Assembly: GCA_026129405.1 (NCBI GenBank)
Contig: JAHCID010000007.1
Location: 1-64,000, forward strand
DNA: 64,000 nt
Source: a bacterium
Lineage (GTDB): Bacteria; Desulfobacterota; Binatia; DP-6
Direction of reading: 5' to 3'
Made by a program: the position numbers and the translations under genes. Shown here piece after piece: positions 54,752 to 63,150 of the stretch; within the stretch, counting starts at the first letter, position 1; the number at the start of each line of letters is the position of its first letter. The notes beneath the pieces are model-generated. The model had not been told where the DNA came from and made no database searches. It worked only from the letters and a program-made list of their open reading frames with translations.

Positions 54752-57109
54752 ATGGCGCAACGACCCCGGCGCGGAAGCGCGTTGCGGCGGATCTTTGGGT
54801 GGACCGTCTTCGCTGGGGTGCTGGCCGTCGGTATCGTCGGCTTCGTCGTCTGGCGGGAGGTCACGACCGACCTCCCCCCCGTCGACCAGCTCCTGTCCTA
54901 CCAGCCGCCCGAAGCAACCCGCATCTTCGCGGAGGACGGCACGCTGATCGGCGAGTTCTTCGTCGAGCGGCGCTACGTGGTCCCGCTCGCGCGCCTCCCT
55001 CCCCACGTCCGCAACGCCTTCGTCGCCGCCGAGGACGCCGAGTTCTACCGGCATCCGGGCGTCGATCCCGTCAGCGTCGCGCGCGCGTTCGTGCGCAACC
55101 TGGCCAGCAAGCAGGTCGTCCAGGGCGGCAGCACGATCACCCAGCAGGTGGTGAAGACGCTGCTCCTCAACCCCGAGCGCAGCTACGAGCGCAAGGCCAA
55201 GGAGATGATCCTGGCGCTGCGCCTCGAGACCAAGCTCACGAAGGACGACATCCTCTACCTGTACGTCAACCAGATCTACTTCGGCGGCGGTGCCTACGGC
55301 GTCGCGGCGGCGGCGCGCACCTACTTCGACGCCGACGTCGAGGATCTGACGATCGCCCAGGCCGCCCTGCTCGCCGGCCTGCCGCAGCTGCCGAGCTTCT
55401 ACGATCCGCAGCGCCACCCGAAGCGGGCGCACGCCCGCAAGCGCTACGTCCTCGACCGCATGCGCAAGGAGCGCTTCATCACCGAGCAGCAGTACCTCGA
55501 CGCGCTCGACGAGACGATCGTCGTCCAGCCGCGCAAGCCGGCCACGTACCTGGCGGCGCCCTGGTACGTCGAGCACGTCCGCCGCCTCCTCGAGGAGCGC
55601 TACGGCGGCACGGCGGCGGCGCAGCTCGGGCTGCGCGTCTACACCGCCGTCGACCTCCAGATGCAGGCGGCGGCCGAAGAGGCGCTGCAGGAGGGTCTCC
55701 GCGATCTCGACCGCCGCCAGGGCTTCCGCGGGCCGGTCCGCAAGCTCGAGCCGCGCAAGATCGACGCGTTCCTCGCCCACGAAGCGGCGCTCCAGTCGCC
55801 CGACGACCCCCACCGCCACGCCGTCGTCACCGCCGTACGCACCGGCGGTCTCCAGGTGCGCACGGCCTGGGAGCGTGGCGAGATCCCCGCGTCGGCGCTC
55901 GTCTGGGGCAAGCGGGCGCTCGGCACGGCGGGGTTCAAGCCCGGCGACGTGCTCGTCGTCACGCGCACCGCCGAGACCGGCGACGGCGTCGCGCGCTTCG
56001 TGCTCGACCAGGACCCGCAGGTCCAGGGCGCGATCGTCTCCTTCGACACCTACACTGGACAGGTGAAGGCGATGGTCGGGGGCTACTCGTTCGGGCGCAG
56101 CCAGTTCAATCGGGCCGTCCAGGCGCGCCGCCAGCCGGGCTCGTCGATCAAGCCGCTGCTGTACGCCGCCGCGATGGACCACGGCTTCACGCCGGCGTCG
56201 GTCGTCGTCGACGCCCCGCTCTCCTTCCCGGGCGGCAACGGCAAGCTGTGGACGCCGAAGAATTACGGCGGCAAGTACTACGGTGCGGTCACGCTGCGGA
56301 ACGCGCTCCAGCGCTCGCTCAACACCGTCACCGTCCGCCTGGTCGACCAGATCGGGCTCGACTACACGCGCCAGTACCTCGACCGCTTCGGCTTCTCGAA
56401 GCCGGCGCCGCGCAACCTGTCGCTGGCCCTCGGCAGCCACGAGGTGACGCCGATCGAGCTGACGCGCGCCTACGGCGTGTTCGCGACCCTCGGCAAGCGC
56501 TTCGAGCCGATCTTCATCACCGCCGTCACCGACCGTGAGGGCCGGCCGATCGACTTCGGCAACACGCGCCCTCGCTTCGAGCGCGTGATGAGCCCGGCCA
56601 CGGCCTACATCATGACGAGCATGATGGAGTCGGTGGTCCAGAACGGCACCGGCCGCCGCGCCGCCGAGCTGGAGCGACCCGCCGCGGGCAAGACCGGCAC
56701 CACCAACGACACGCACGACGCCTGGTTCGTCGGCTTCACCCCGGAGCTGGTGACCGGGGTGTGGATCGGCTTCGACTCGGAGCGCTCGCTCGGCCCGAAG
56801 GAGACGGGCGGCGTCGCCGCCGCACCGGTGTGGACGAACTTCATGAAGGCGGCGCTGGCCGGGCGTCCGGTGGTCGACTTCCCCGTTCCCGACGGCGTCT
56901 CGTTCGCGCAGATCGATCCCGGCAACGGACTGCGTGCGGTCTCCGGCAGCGCGCAGAAGCTCGAGGTGTTCGCCGCCGGCTCGGAGCCGACCGAGTTCAC
57001 GCACGCCCCCGAGGCCGTCGACCCCGATGCGGCCATCGCGGCCGATCCGGCGAGCGCCACGGCCCCGGCGCCGAGCGCCGAGTCGCCCGCCGGCACCGAC
57101 GGCTTCTGA
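54752..57109 (+). CDS. mrcA: Penicillin-binding protein 1A
   Basis: 785 residues. A single membrane anchor (about 14-34) is followed by a glycosyltransferase domain with the catalytic Glu94 in AAEDAEFYRHPG, then GGSTITQQVVK, and a transpeptidase domain with SSIK (Ser464, Lys467), SLN (522-524) and KTGT (647-650). The C-terminal 70 residues are an Ala/Pro/Glu-rich tail. It polymerises and cross-links peptidoglycan. Confidence 0.95.
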   Translation: MAQRPRRGSALRRIFGWTVFAGVLAVGIVGFVVWREVTTDLPPVDQLLSYQPPEATRIFAEDGTLIGEFFVERRYVVPLARLPPHVRNAFVAAEDAEFYRHPGVDPVSVARAFVRNLASKQVVQGGSTITQQVVKTLLLNPERSYERKAKEMILALRLETKLTKDDILYLYVNQIYFGGGAYGVAAAARTYFDADVEDLTIAQAALLAGLPQLPSFYDPQRHPKRAHARKRYVLDRMRKERFITEQQYLDALDETIVVQPRKPATYLAAPWYVEHVRRLLEERYGGTAAAQLGLRVYTAVDLQMQAAAEEALQEGLRDLDRRQGFRGPVRKLEPRKIDAFLAHEAALQSPDDPHRHAVVTAVRTGGLQVRTAWERGEIPASALVWGKRALGTAGFKPGDVLVVTRTAETGDGVARFVLDQDPQVQGAIVSFDTYTGQVKAMVGGYSFGRSQFNRAVQARRQPGSSIKPLLYAAAMDHGFTPASVVVDAPLSFPGGNGKLWTPKNYGGKYYGAVTLRNALQRSLNTVTVRLVDQIGLDYTRQYLDRFGFSKPAPRNLSLALGSHEVTPIELTRAYGVFATLGKRFEPIFITAVTDREGRPIDFGNTRPRFERVMSPATAYIMTSMMESVVQNGTGRRAAELERPAAGKTGTTNDTHDAWFVGFTPELVTGVWIGFDSERSLGPKETGGVAAAPVWTNFMKAALAGRPVVDFPVPDGVSFAQIDPGNGLRAVSGSAQKLEVFAAGSEPTEFTHAPEAVDPDAAIAADPASATAPAPSAESPAGTDGF

Positions 57110-57365
57110 TCGGTCAGGGCTCGGCCGGCGACGCCCGCCGGCAGCCCCGCCGTCTCGGCGCGCGGACCGGGTGTCTCGTCCGATGGACGGCTGCGATGCA
57201 TCGTGGCGTCGCGACCCCTGCCGACAGGGCGTCCGGACCGCGCCGCGCGATGGTGCGCGCCTTGCTTGCGGGTATGGCGCCTGCGCGACCGCGCACGCCT
57301 CCACGAACGATCTCGTGGCGCTCCACAACGCCGGCACCCACTCGACCGGATGAAAGCGAGCCGCG

Positions 57366-59318
57366 ATGCCCCCAGTCGGAATCAAGAACAACAACTACCT
57401 GAACGTGAAGAACGGCCCCGATCCGTGGATGGACGCGCACGGCAAGCCGTCGCGCACCGACGCCCGCGGCCACGCGGTCTTCGCGGATCCGGCGTACGGC
57501 GTGCGGGCGGGCCTCCGCCAGCTGCGAACCTACTTCGTGAAGCATCGCTGCCGCACCGTCCTGGCGATCCTGTCCCGCTGGGCGCCGGCCTCCGACACGA
57601 TCGGCTCACTGCCCGGAAACCCGCACAACAACCCCAGCCAGTACGCCGTCTTCGTCTCGAACCGCATGGGCATTGCGATCGACCAGCCGCTGGAGCTGTT
57701 CGACGAGGACGGGAACGTCGACGACGTCGGACAGCTGCGCCGCCTGTTCGCGGCGATGGCTGCGTACGAGATCGGCGGCGGCTTCGAGGTGCCGGAGGCC
57801 GAGCTCACCGCGGGGCTTGCGCTCGTCGACCCGGGGGCAGGAAAGACGGCGAGCGGCCCGGCCCCCGCGCCGCTCGCGGATGCCCACGACTGGCGAATCG
57901 GCGGCTCCGTCGGGCGCGCCGACCGCGCGAAGAACGACCCTACCGACGTCGAGACCGTCCAGTCGATGCTGCGCAGCGCGGCCATGATCCTCGGCGATGC
58001 CCGCTTCGATCCCGGCTCGATCGATGGATCGATCGCGGCGAAGTCGGCGAAGTCGAACACGGTACAGGCGATCGTGGCCCTGCAGGAGCGGTTCATGTCG
58101 AAGCCGGACGGGGTGATGGAGCCCGGCGGGCGCACATGGCAGGAGCTCGTCCGCATCGTCGGCGGCGGCGTGGTGGCGTCGGGCGCGGCGGCGGCGAGCA
58201 CCGGGCGGGAGTGCTTCCCCCTCGCCGCGATACCGGCCGCGGACTGGACGAAGGACGCACGCCGCTTCGGCGCCGCCCGCTCGAGGGATCGCGTGCACGC
58301 AGGCAGCGATCTGTACGCTCCGGCCGGCTCGACGATCTACGCGGTCATGGACGGCACCGTCGTGCGCGGCCCGTACGCCTTCTACGCCGGGACGTTCGCG
58401 CTCGAGATCGACCACGGGAGCGTCCTCGCCCGCTACGGCGAGATCCAGCAGGACACGATGGTACGGCAGAACGATCGCGTCGTCGCGGGGCAGCCGATCG
58501 CGCGTGTCGGACACCTCGTAGGTATCTCGGTCCCGAGCGACATGCTGCACCTCGAGCTCTACGACAAGACGGCGCACGGTCCCCTGACGGTGCCGAAGGC
58601 GAGCAGCGCGATCGCGCCCGACGGGCGCGCCTACATGCGTCGCAAAGACCTCACCAACCCCGAGCCGTACCTGGAGCGCTGGCACCGGCATCTGCCCGTG
58701 ACGGCCGCGCCCGTGGCCATCCCTCCCGCCGCCGCAGCCGGGCGCAGCGCGGACGCATCCACACCGGCACCGCCGAGCATCCCCGGCACGGGCTTCTGTC
58801 TCCACATACGCCGCCGGCGTGAGGAGGAGCGCACCGGCATGGGCTACGCGCGTACCGTCGGCGACTACCAGTGCTTCTGGAACGGCGAGCCGATTCACGA
58901 CCTCGAGGGCCAGATGGTCGAGCGGGGCGGCCCCGGTGACAACACCCCGCTCGGCGTGTCGAGCCATCGCCGCATCGCCGCGGGCCGCTACCCGATCGTG
59001 ATCCACGCCGGCACGAAGTACCGGACCTATCGCTACGCGGCGGCGGGCTCGCCCCTACCGGGTCTCGGATTGATCGATACCGGAGTACGCACCGCGATCC
59101 TCGTGCATCCGGCACATCACGCACACGGCTACCTGTCGAGCATCGGCTGCCTCAATCCGGCCGTCGGCCTGCGCGACGCCGACTCCCGCATCGCGCTCGA
59201 CGACAGCCGCAACCGCGTGATCGCACTGATCGAAGGCATGAAGGCGAAGCTCGGCGATCGCTTCCCGCGCAGCGGCTCCGTACCCGACGCCGTGGTGGTG
59301 ATCGAAGGCGAGCCGTAG
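57366..59318 (+). CDS. Three-module peptidoglycan-targeting protein (lysozyme-like, PG-binding, M23, C-terminal module)
   Basis: 650 residues without a signal peptide. Residues about 1-140 resemble phage/virion-associated lysozyme-like modules (GIKNNNYLNVKNGPDPW ... AILSRWAP ... NPSQYAVFVSNRMG). Residues 178-265 fit a peptidoglycan-binding domain (DVETVQSMLRSAA, IDGSIAAKS, TVQAIVALQERF). Residues 300-400 are an M23 LytM-like peptidase: His311 and Asp315 in HAGSDLYAP, His395 in MLHLELYD; the preceding catalytic His of the HxH motif is Met393. A fourth module (about 470-640, LSSIGCLNPAVGL) resembles DUF5675-like L,D-peptidase-type domains. It starts 256 bases after PBP1A. Exact function unknown; a phage-derived or delivered cell-wall enzyme is possible. 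Confidence 0.78.
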   Translation: MPPVGIKNNNYLNVKNGPDPWMDAHGKPSRTDARGHAVFADPAYGVRAGLRQLRTYFVKHRCRTVLAILSRWAPASDTIGSLPGNPHNNPSQYAVFVSNRMGIAIDQPLELFDEDGNVDDVGQLRRLFAAMAAYEIGGGFEVPEAELTAGLALVDPGAGKTASGPAPAPLADAHDWRIGGSVGRADRAKNDPTDVETVQSMLRSAAMILGDARFDPGSIDGSIAAKSAKSNTVQAIVALQERFMSKPDGVMEPGGRTWQELVRIVGGGVVASGAAAASTGRECFPLAAIPAADWTKDARRFGAARSRDRVHAGSDLYAPAGSTIYAVMDGTVVRGPYAFYAGTFALEIDHGSVLARYGEIQQDTMVRQNDRVVAGQPIARVGHLVGISVPSDMLHLELYDKTAHGPLTVPKASSAIAPDGRAYMRRKDLTNPEPYLERWHRHLPVTAAPVAIPPAAAAGRSADASTPAPPSIPGTGFCLHIRRRREEERTGMGYARTVGDYQCFWNGEPIHDLEGQMVERGGPGDNTPLGVSSHRRIAAGRYPIVIHAGTKYRTYRYAAAGSPLPGLGLIDTGVRTAILVHPAHHAHGYLSSIGCLNPAVGLRDADSRIALDDSRNRVIALIEGMKAKLGDRFPRSGSVPDAVVVIEGEP

Positions 59319-59369
59319 ACGTCGCCCGGCACGCATCGCCGAAGCGAGCCCGTCGTCCGGTCGTCGTGC

Positions 59370-60395
59370 CTAGAAGTCCCAGTACGGCGCGTGGGCCGCG
59401 CGCACGCGCTCGAGCACCGGGTCGAAGCGATACGGATCGCCGGTCGCGAGCGCCGCGCGGGACGCGTTGCCGCGCAGCACGCCGAGCACCGTGTCGACGC
59501 CGTCGACGAGCGCGTCGAGGGCGTAGCCGCCCTCCAGCACGGCGGCGATGCGGCCGCCCGCCGTCTCCTCGGCGATCTGGCGACAGACCCCCGCCATCGC
59601 GGCGATGCCGCCCGGTGTGACCGCGAGCCCGCCCAGGGGATCGCGCAGGTCGCAGTCGAAGCCGGCGGAGACGAGCACGAAGTCGGGGCGGAACTGCCGG
59701 CACACCGGCAGGACCGCCTCGCGAAAGGCGCGGGCGAGCTCGGCGTCGCCGAAGCCGGCGGACAGCGGCAGGTTCAGCGTGCGTCCCGCCCCCGCGCCGC
59801 TGCCCACCTCGTCGGCCGCCCCCGTGCCCGGGTACCACGGCCACTGGTGCGTGGAGACGTAGAGGACGTCGGGGTCGGCTTCGAAGAGATGCTGCGTGCC
59901 GTTGCCGTGGTGGAGATCCCAGTCGATCACCACCACGCGCTCGAGGCCGCGGCGGCGGAGGTGCGTCGCCGCGATGGCGACGTTGTTGAAGAAGCAGAAA
60001 CCCATGGCCCGATCGCGCTCCGCATGGTGTCCGGGCGGCCGTACCAGGGCCATGCCGTTGTCGACGGCGCCGTCGACCACGGCGTCGCACAGCTCGAGCA
60101 GCCCGCCGGTGGCGAGACGCGCGGCCTCCCACGACCGGGCCGACGCGTGCGTGTCGGGATCGAACATCGTGTGCGCTCGCCCGGCCGTGGCTGCGACGCG
60201 GTCGACGAGCGCCGGCGTGTGCACCTGCGCTATCTCGGCTTCGGTCGCCGGGCGCGCGTGCAGACGTACGAAACCATGCGCGTCGCGCAGGTGATCGTGC
60301 AGGACGCGCAGGCGGTCGGGACGCTCCGGATGTCCGCGGCCGGGGTCGTGCGCGAGCATGCGATCGTCGAACACGAGCCCCGTACCGCCGGCCAT
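59370..60395 (-). CDS. Histone deacetylase family / acetylpolyamine amidohydrolase-like protein
   Basis: 341 residues. The deacetylase motifs are intact: RPPGHHAERDRAMGFCFFNN, VIDWDLHHGNGTQ (Asp and His zinc ligands), VSAGFDCDLRDPLGG (Asp ligand) and LEGGYALDA. A zinc-dependent hydrolase that removes acetyl groups from lysine, polyamines or small molecules. The start chosen is ATG 60393-60395. It is divergent from tatB with 79 bases between. Confidence 0.93.
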   Translation of the reverse strand: MAGGTGLVFDDRMLAHDPGRGHPERPDRLRVLHDHLRDAHGFVRLHARPATEAEIAQVHTPALVDRVAATAGRAHTMFDPDTHASARSWEAARLATGGLLELCDAVVDGAVDNGMALVRPPGHHAERDRAMGFCFFNNVAIAATHLRRRGLERVVVIDWDLHHGNGTQHLFEADPDVLYVSTHQWPWYPGTGAADEVGSGAGAGRTLNLPLSAGFGDAELARAFREAVLPVCRQFRPDFVLVSAGFDCDLRDPLGGLAVTPGGIAAMAGVCRQIAEETAGGRIAAVLEGGYALDALVDGVDTVLGVLRGNASRAALATGDPYRFDPVLERVRAAHAPYWDF

Positions 60396-60474
60396 GGGCG
60401 ACGCATACCAGAGGCCAGGTGAGCCCGCGACCGCGAAATTGACTCCCTGCAGCGAGCAGACTACCCTCGCCGCG

Positions 60475-60801
60475 ATGTTCGGCATCGGCATGCCCGAGCT
60501 GATCGTGATCCTGGTGGTCGCGCTCGTCGTGCTCGGGCCGAAGCGCCTCCCCGAAGTGGCGCGCACGCTCGGCAAGGCCATGTCCGAGTTCCGCCGCCAG
60601 TCGTCGGAGATCATGGACGAGTTCCAGGCGCAGGCGCGCATCGACGACGAGGAGAAGCGCCGGCGCACGCGCCCGAAGCCGCCGAGCGGCCCGCCTCCGG
60701 GTACCATGGCGAAGGGCGCCGCCGCCGCGCCCGCCGAGCAGCCCGAGTCCGCGACGGCGGCGACTCCGCCCGCCGACACCCCCGAGCCGGGCACGGCCTG
60801 A
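60475..60801 (+). CDS. tatB: Sec-independent translocase TatA/TatB family protein
   Basis: 108 residues. One N-terminal membrane span (GIGMPELIVILVVALVVLGPKRLPEVART) followed by an amphipathic helix and a long Pro/Ala tail. The GPKRLPEVARTLGKAM motif and the extended tail fit TatB better than TatA, but the two cannot always be separated. It is 21 bases upstream of tatC. Confidence 0.9.
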   Translation: MFGIGMPELIVILVVALVVLGPKRLPEVARTLGKAMSEFRRQSSEIMDEFQAQARIDDEEKRRRTRPKPPSGPPPGTMAKGAAAAPAEQPESATAATPPADTPEPGTA

Positions 60802-60822
60802 TCCGTCCCCGATCGATCGCCG

Positions 60823-61680
60823 ATGGGGGCCGAACACGATGTGCGGATGCCGCTCACCGCACACCTGGAGGAGCTGCGGACCCGGCTGATCCGCATCATG
60901 ATCGGCGCCTTCATCGGCTTCGGCGTCTGCTACGGCTTCTCCGAGCACCTGGTCGCGTTCCTCACCGAGCCCCTGACGGCGCTGGCGCCGCAGGACGCGA
61001 TCGTCATCGGCACCGGCGTCACCGACGCCTTCTTCACCAAGCTGAAGGTGTCGTTCATCGGCGGCATCTTCGTCGCCAGCCCTTGGGTCTTCTTCCAGCT
61101 CTGGGCGTTCGTCGCCCCCGGCATGTACGAGAAGGAGAAGCGCATCGCGCTGCCCTTCTCGTTCGCGGCCACGGTCTTCTTCGTCGCCGGCGCGGCGTTC
61201 TGCTACCAGCTCGTGCTTCCCGTCGCCTTCTCGTTCTTCCTGAACGAGTTCGGCTCGGTCGGGATCGCGCCGCAGATCCGCATCACCGAGTACCTGACGT
61301 TCGTCTCGCGCATGCTCCTCGCCTTCGGCGTCACCTTCGAGCTGCCGGTGGTGACGTTCTTCCTCGCCCGCATCGGCCTCGTCACCCACCAGACCCTGAT
61401 CGCCTACACCCGCTACGCCATCGTCGCGATCTTCATCGTCGCCGCCCTCCTCACGCCCGGCCCCGACATCGCCTCCCAGCTCCTGATGGCGACTCCCCTC
61501 CTCGTCCTCTACGGCCTCAGCATCGGTGTGGCCTACGTCTTCGGCAAGCCCAGACCGCCCGAATCCGAATCCGACGAAGAAGACGACGAAGACGACCCCG
61601 ACGACGACCGGGACGAGGACGACGACGAGCAGGACGAGAGCGACGACGACGAGCCCCGCGGCGTCGCGCCCGCCCGCTAG
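60823..61680 (+). CDS. tatC: Sec-independent protein translocase TatC
   Basis: 285 residues. It opens MPLTAHLEELRTRLIRIMIG, the TatC signal-peptide-docking region, and has six membrane segments ending near residue 245. The tail (from residue about 246) is a run of more than 20 Asp/Glu, far longer than the usual short C-terminus. TatC recognises twin-arginine signals and, with TatA/B, exports folded proteins. Convergent with the ferritin-like gene. Confidence 0.95.
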   Translation: MGAEHDVRMPLTAHLEELRTRLIRIMIGAFIGFGVCYGFSEHLVAFLTEPLTALAPQDAIVIGTGVTDAFFTKLKVSFIGGIFVASPWVFFQLWAFVAPGMYEKEKRIALPFSFAATVFFVAGAAFCYQLVLPVAFSFFLNEFGSVGIAPQIRITEYLTFVSRMLLAFGVTFELPVVTFFLARIGLVTHQTLIAYTRYAIVAIFIVAALLTPGPDIASQLLMATPLLVLYGLSIGVAYVFGKPRPPESESDEEDDEDDPDDDRDEDDDEQDESDDDEPRGVAPAR

Positions 61681-61781
61681 TCCCGCGTCCGGAGCTCGTC
61701 GCCAAAGCTCGGGTGGGATCGCGCCGCCGGACGGCGGCGGGCGCGCGGCGCGAACGGCCCCACGCCCGCCTGCCGGCCGCA

Positions 61782-62855
61782 TCACCCCGGCGTCGAAGCC
61801 GAAGCCCCGGAGACCCCGGCGATGAACGACGCCAGAGACGCCGGCATCGTCACGCCCTCGTCCTCCGTCGAGTCCGGCAAGGTCTCGAAGTGCAGCACCC
61901 CGATCTTCTCGAACGCCTCGCGCACCCGCGGCGTCAGCAGCCCGAGCCGCCGCAGGTTGGGTACGATCTTCGAGAAGAGCAGCTGCCGAAACCCGCCCAT
62001 GAACGGGGTCTCGAGCGACCACTGCACCCACTGGTCGACGTCGAAGCCGAGCCGCTCCCACACCTCGTGCATGAGCAGGCGGTCACGCATGAGGTGAGCC
62101 GCCTCGATGACGAGATCCTCGCGCTGGCGCAGCTCGGAGGAGGTCATGTCCCTGTAGACCTCCTCCAGCGACAGCACGCCGAAGGCGACGTGCCGGGCCT
62201 CGTCGCGGATCACGTAGTTCGTGATCTGGTGCAGCAGGCGCTCGTGCGGGTTCATCATATGCATCATGCCGAATGCCGCCAGCGCGAGGCCTTCGACCAT
62301 GATCTGCATGCCGAGGTAGGTCATGTCCCAGCGCGACTCGCGCACGATCTGCCCGAGCAGCGTGTGCAGGTGCGGGTTCACCGGGAACGCGAACGGCAGC
62401 TTCTCGGTGAGGTAGCGGCGATACACCTCGACGTGGCGCGCCTCGTCCGCCACCTGGCTGGCGGCGTAGAACTTGGCCTCCGTCCAGGGCACGGTCTCGA
62501 CGATCTGCGCGGTGGCGAGGAGCGCGCCCTGCTCACCGTGCATGAACTGCGAGAGCATCCAGCCGAGCTGGTGGACGCGCATCCGTTTCAGCTCGGCGAG
62601 CGTGAGCGGGCGCGGCGGGTTCAGCATCGCGTTGAACGCCTCGGGCGGGAAGAACTCGGGGAACTGCTCGGGATCGACGTCGATCGTCCAGTCGATGTCG
62701 GTGGTCGCGTTCCATTGGAGACGCTTCCCCTTCTCGTAGAGGTTGTTCAGCGCCTCGCGCCGACAGTCGTACTCCCAGTTGAAGACCGTGTCGGACGCGG
62801 CGGGGATGGGCTCGATGCGGCCCTGCGGGGGAAGCGGGATCTGATGCGACGCCAT
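61782..62855 (-). CDS. Ferritin-like diiron-domain protein
   Basis: 357 residues from ATG 62853-62855, chosen because AGGAGG lies four bases upstream. The four-helix diiron signature is visible as HGEQGALL, DEARHVEVY, MVEGLALAAF and RDEARHVAFG, i.e. two E-x-x-H pairs with flanking acidic ligands, in the manner of ribonucleotide reductase R2-like or oxygenase families. The activity is not assignable. It is 22 bases downstream of the DUF4911 gene on the same strand, and convergent with tatC. Confidence 0.85.
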   Translation of the reverse strand: MASHQIPLPPQGRIEPIPAASDTVFNWEYDCRREALNNLYEKGKRLQWNATTDIDWTIDVDPEQFPEFFPPEAFNAMLNPPRPLTLAELKRMRVHQLGWMLSQFMHGEQGALLATAQIVETVPWTEAKFYAASQVADEARHVEVYRRYLTEKLPFAFPVNPHLHTLLGQIVRESRWDMTYLGMQIMVEGLALAAFGMMHMMNPHERLLHQITNYVIRDEARHVAFGVLSLEEVYRDMTSSELRQREDLVIEAAHLMRDRLLMHEVWERLGFDVDQWVQWSLETPFMGGFRQLLFSKIVPNLRRLGLLTPRVREAFEKIGVLHFETLPDSTEDEGVTMPASLASFIAGVSGASASTPG

Positions 62856-62877
62856 GCAACCTCCTGGATCGACGTGG

Positions 62878-63147
62878 TCAGCCGACGGGGTCCGGACCGA
62901 GGACGTCACCCGCCTCGCCCTCCGGACGTGGAATGCGCACGCAGACCCCCTCGGCCTCGAGCGCGGACGTGACCCGCTCCACCTGGGCGGCGAAGTCGGG
63001 TGCTGCGATGATCGCGATGGTCGCCAGCCGCGGATCGAGCGTGCGGCAGACGGCGAGGTCCTCGTAGGACTCGAAGATGAACTTCACGTAGGCGATCTCG
63101 TGGCGCGGGACGCGCAGATACACGGCGAAGATATCGGACGAGTCCAT
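62878..63147 (-). CDS. DUF4911 domain protein
   Basis: 89 residues. VYLRVPRHEIAYVKFIFESYEDLAVCRTLDPRLATIAI matches the DUF4911 core in order and spacing, although function of this family is unknown. It lies between the outer-membrane barrel gene (three-base gap) and the ferritin-like gene, all on the minus strand, so the three are probably one transcript. Confidence 0.8.
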   Translation of the reverse strand: MDSSDIFAVYLRVPRHEIAYVKFIFESYEDLAVCRTLDPRLATIAIIAAPDFAAQVERVTSALEAEGVCVRIPRPEGEAGDVLGPDPVG

Positions 63148-63150
63148 GGG

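Noticed and set aside
57366-59318. Prophage remnant
   Set aside because: One phage-like module protein is not enough: no capsid, portal, terminase, integrase or attachment repeats are near it.
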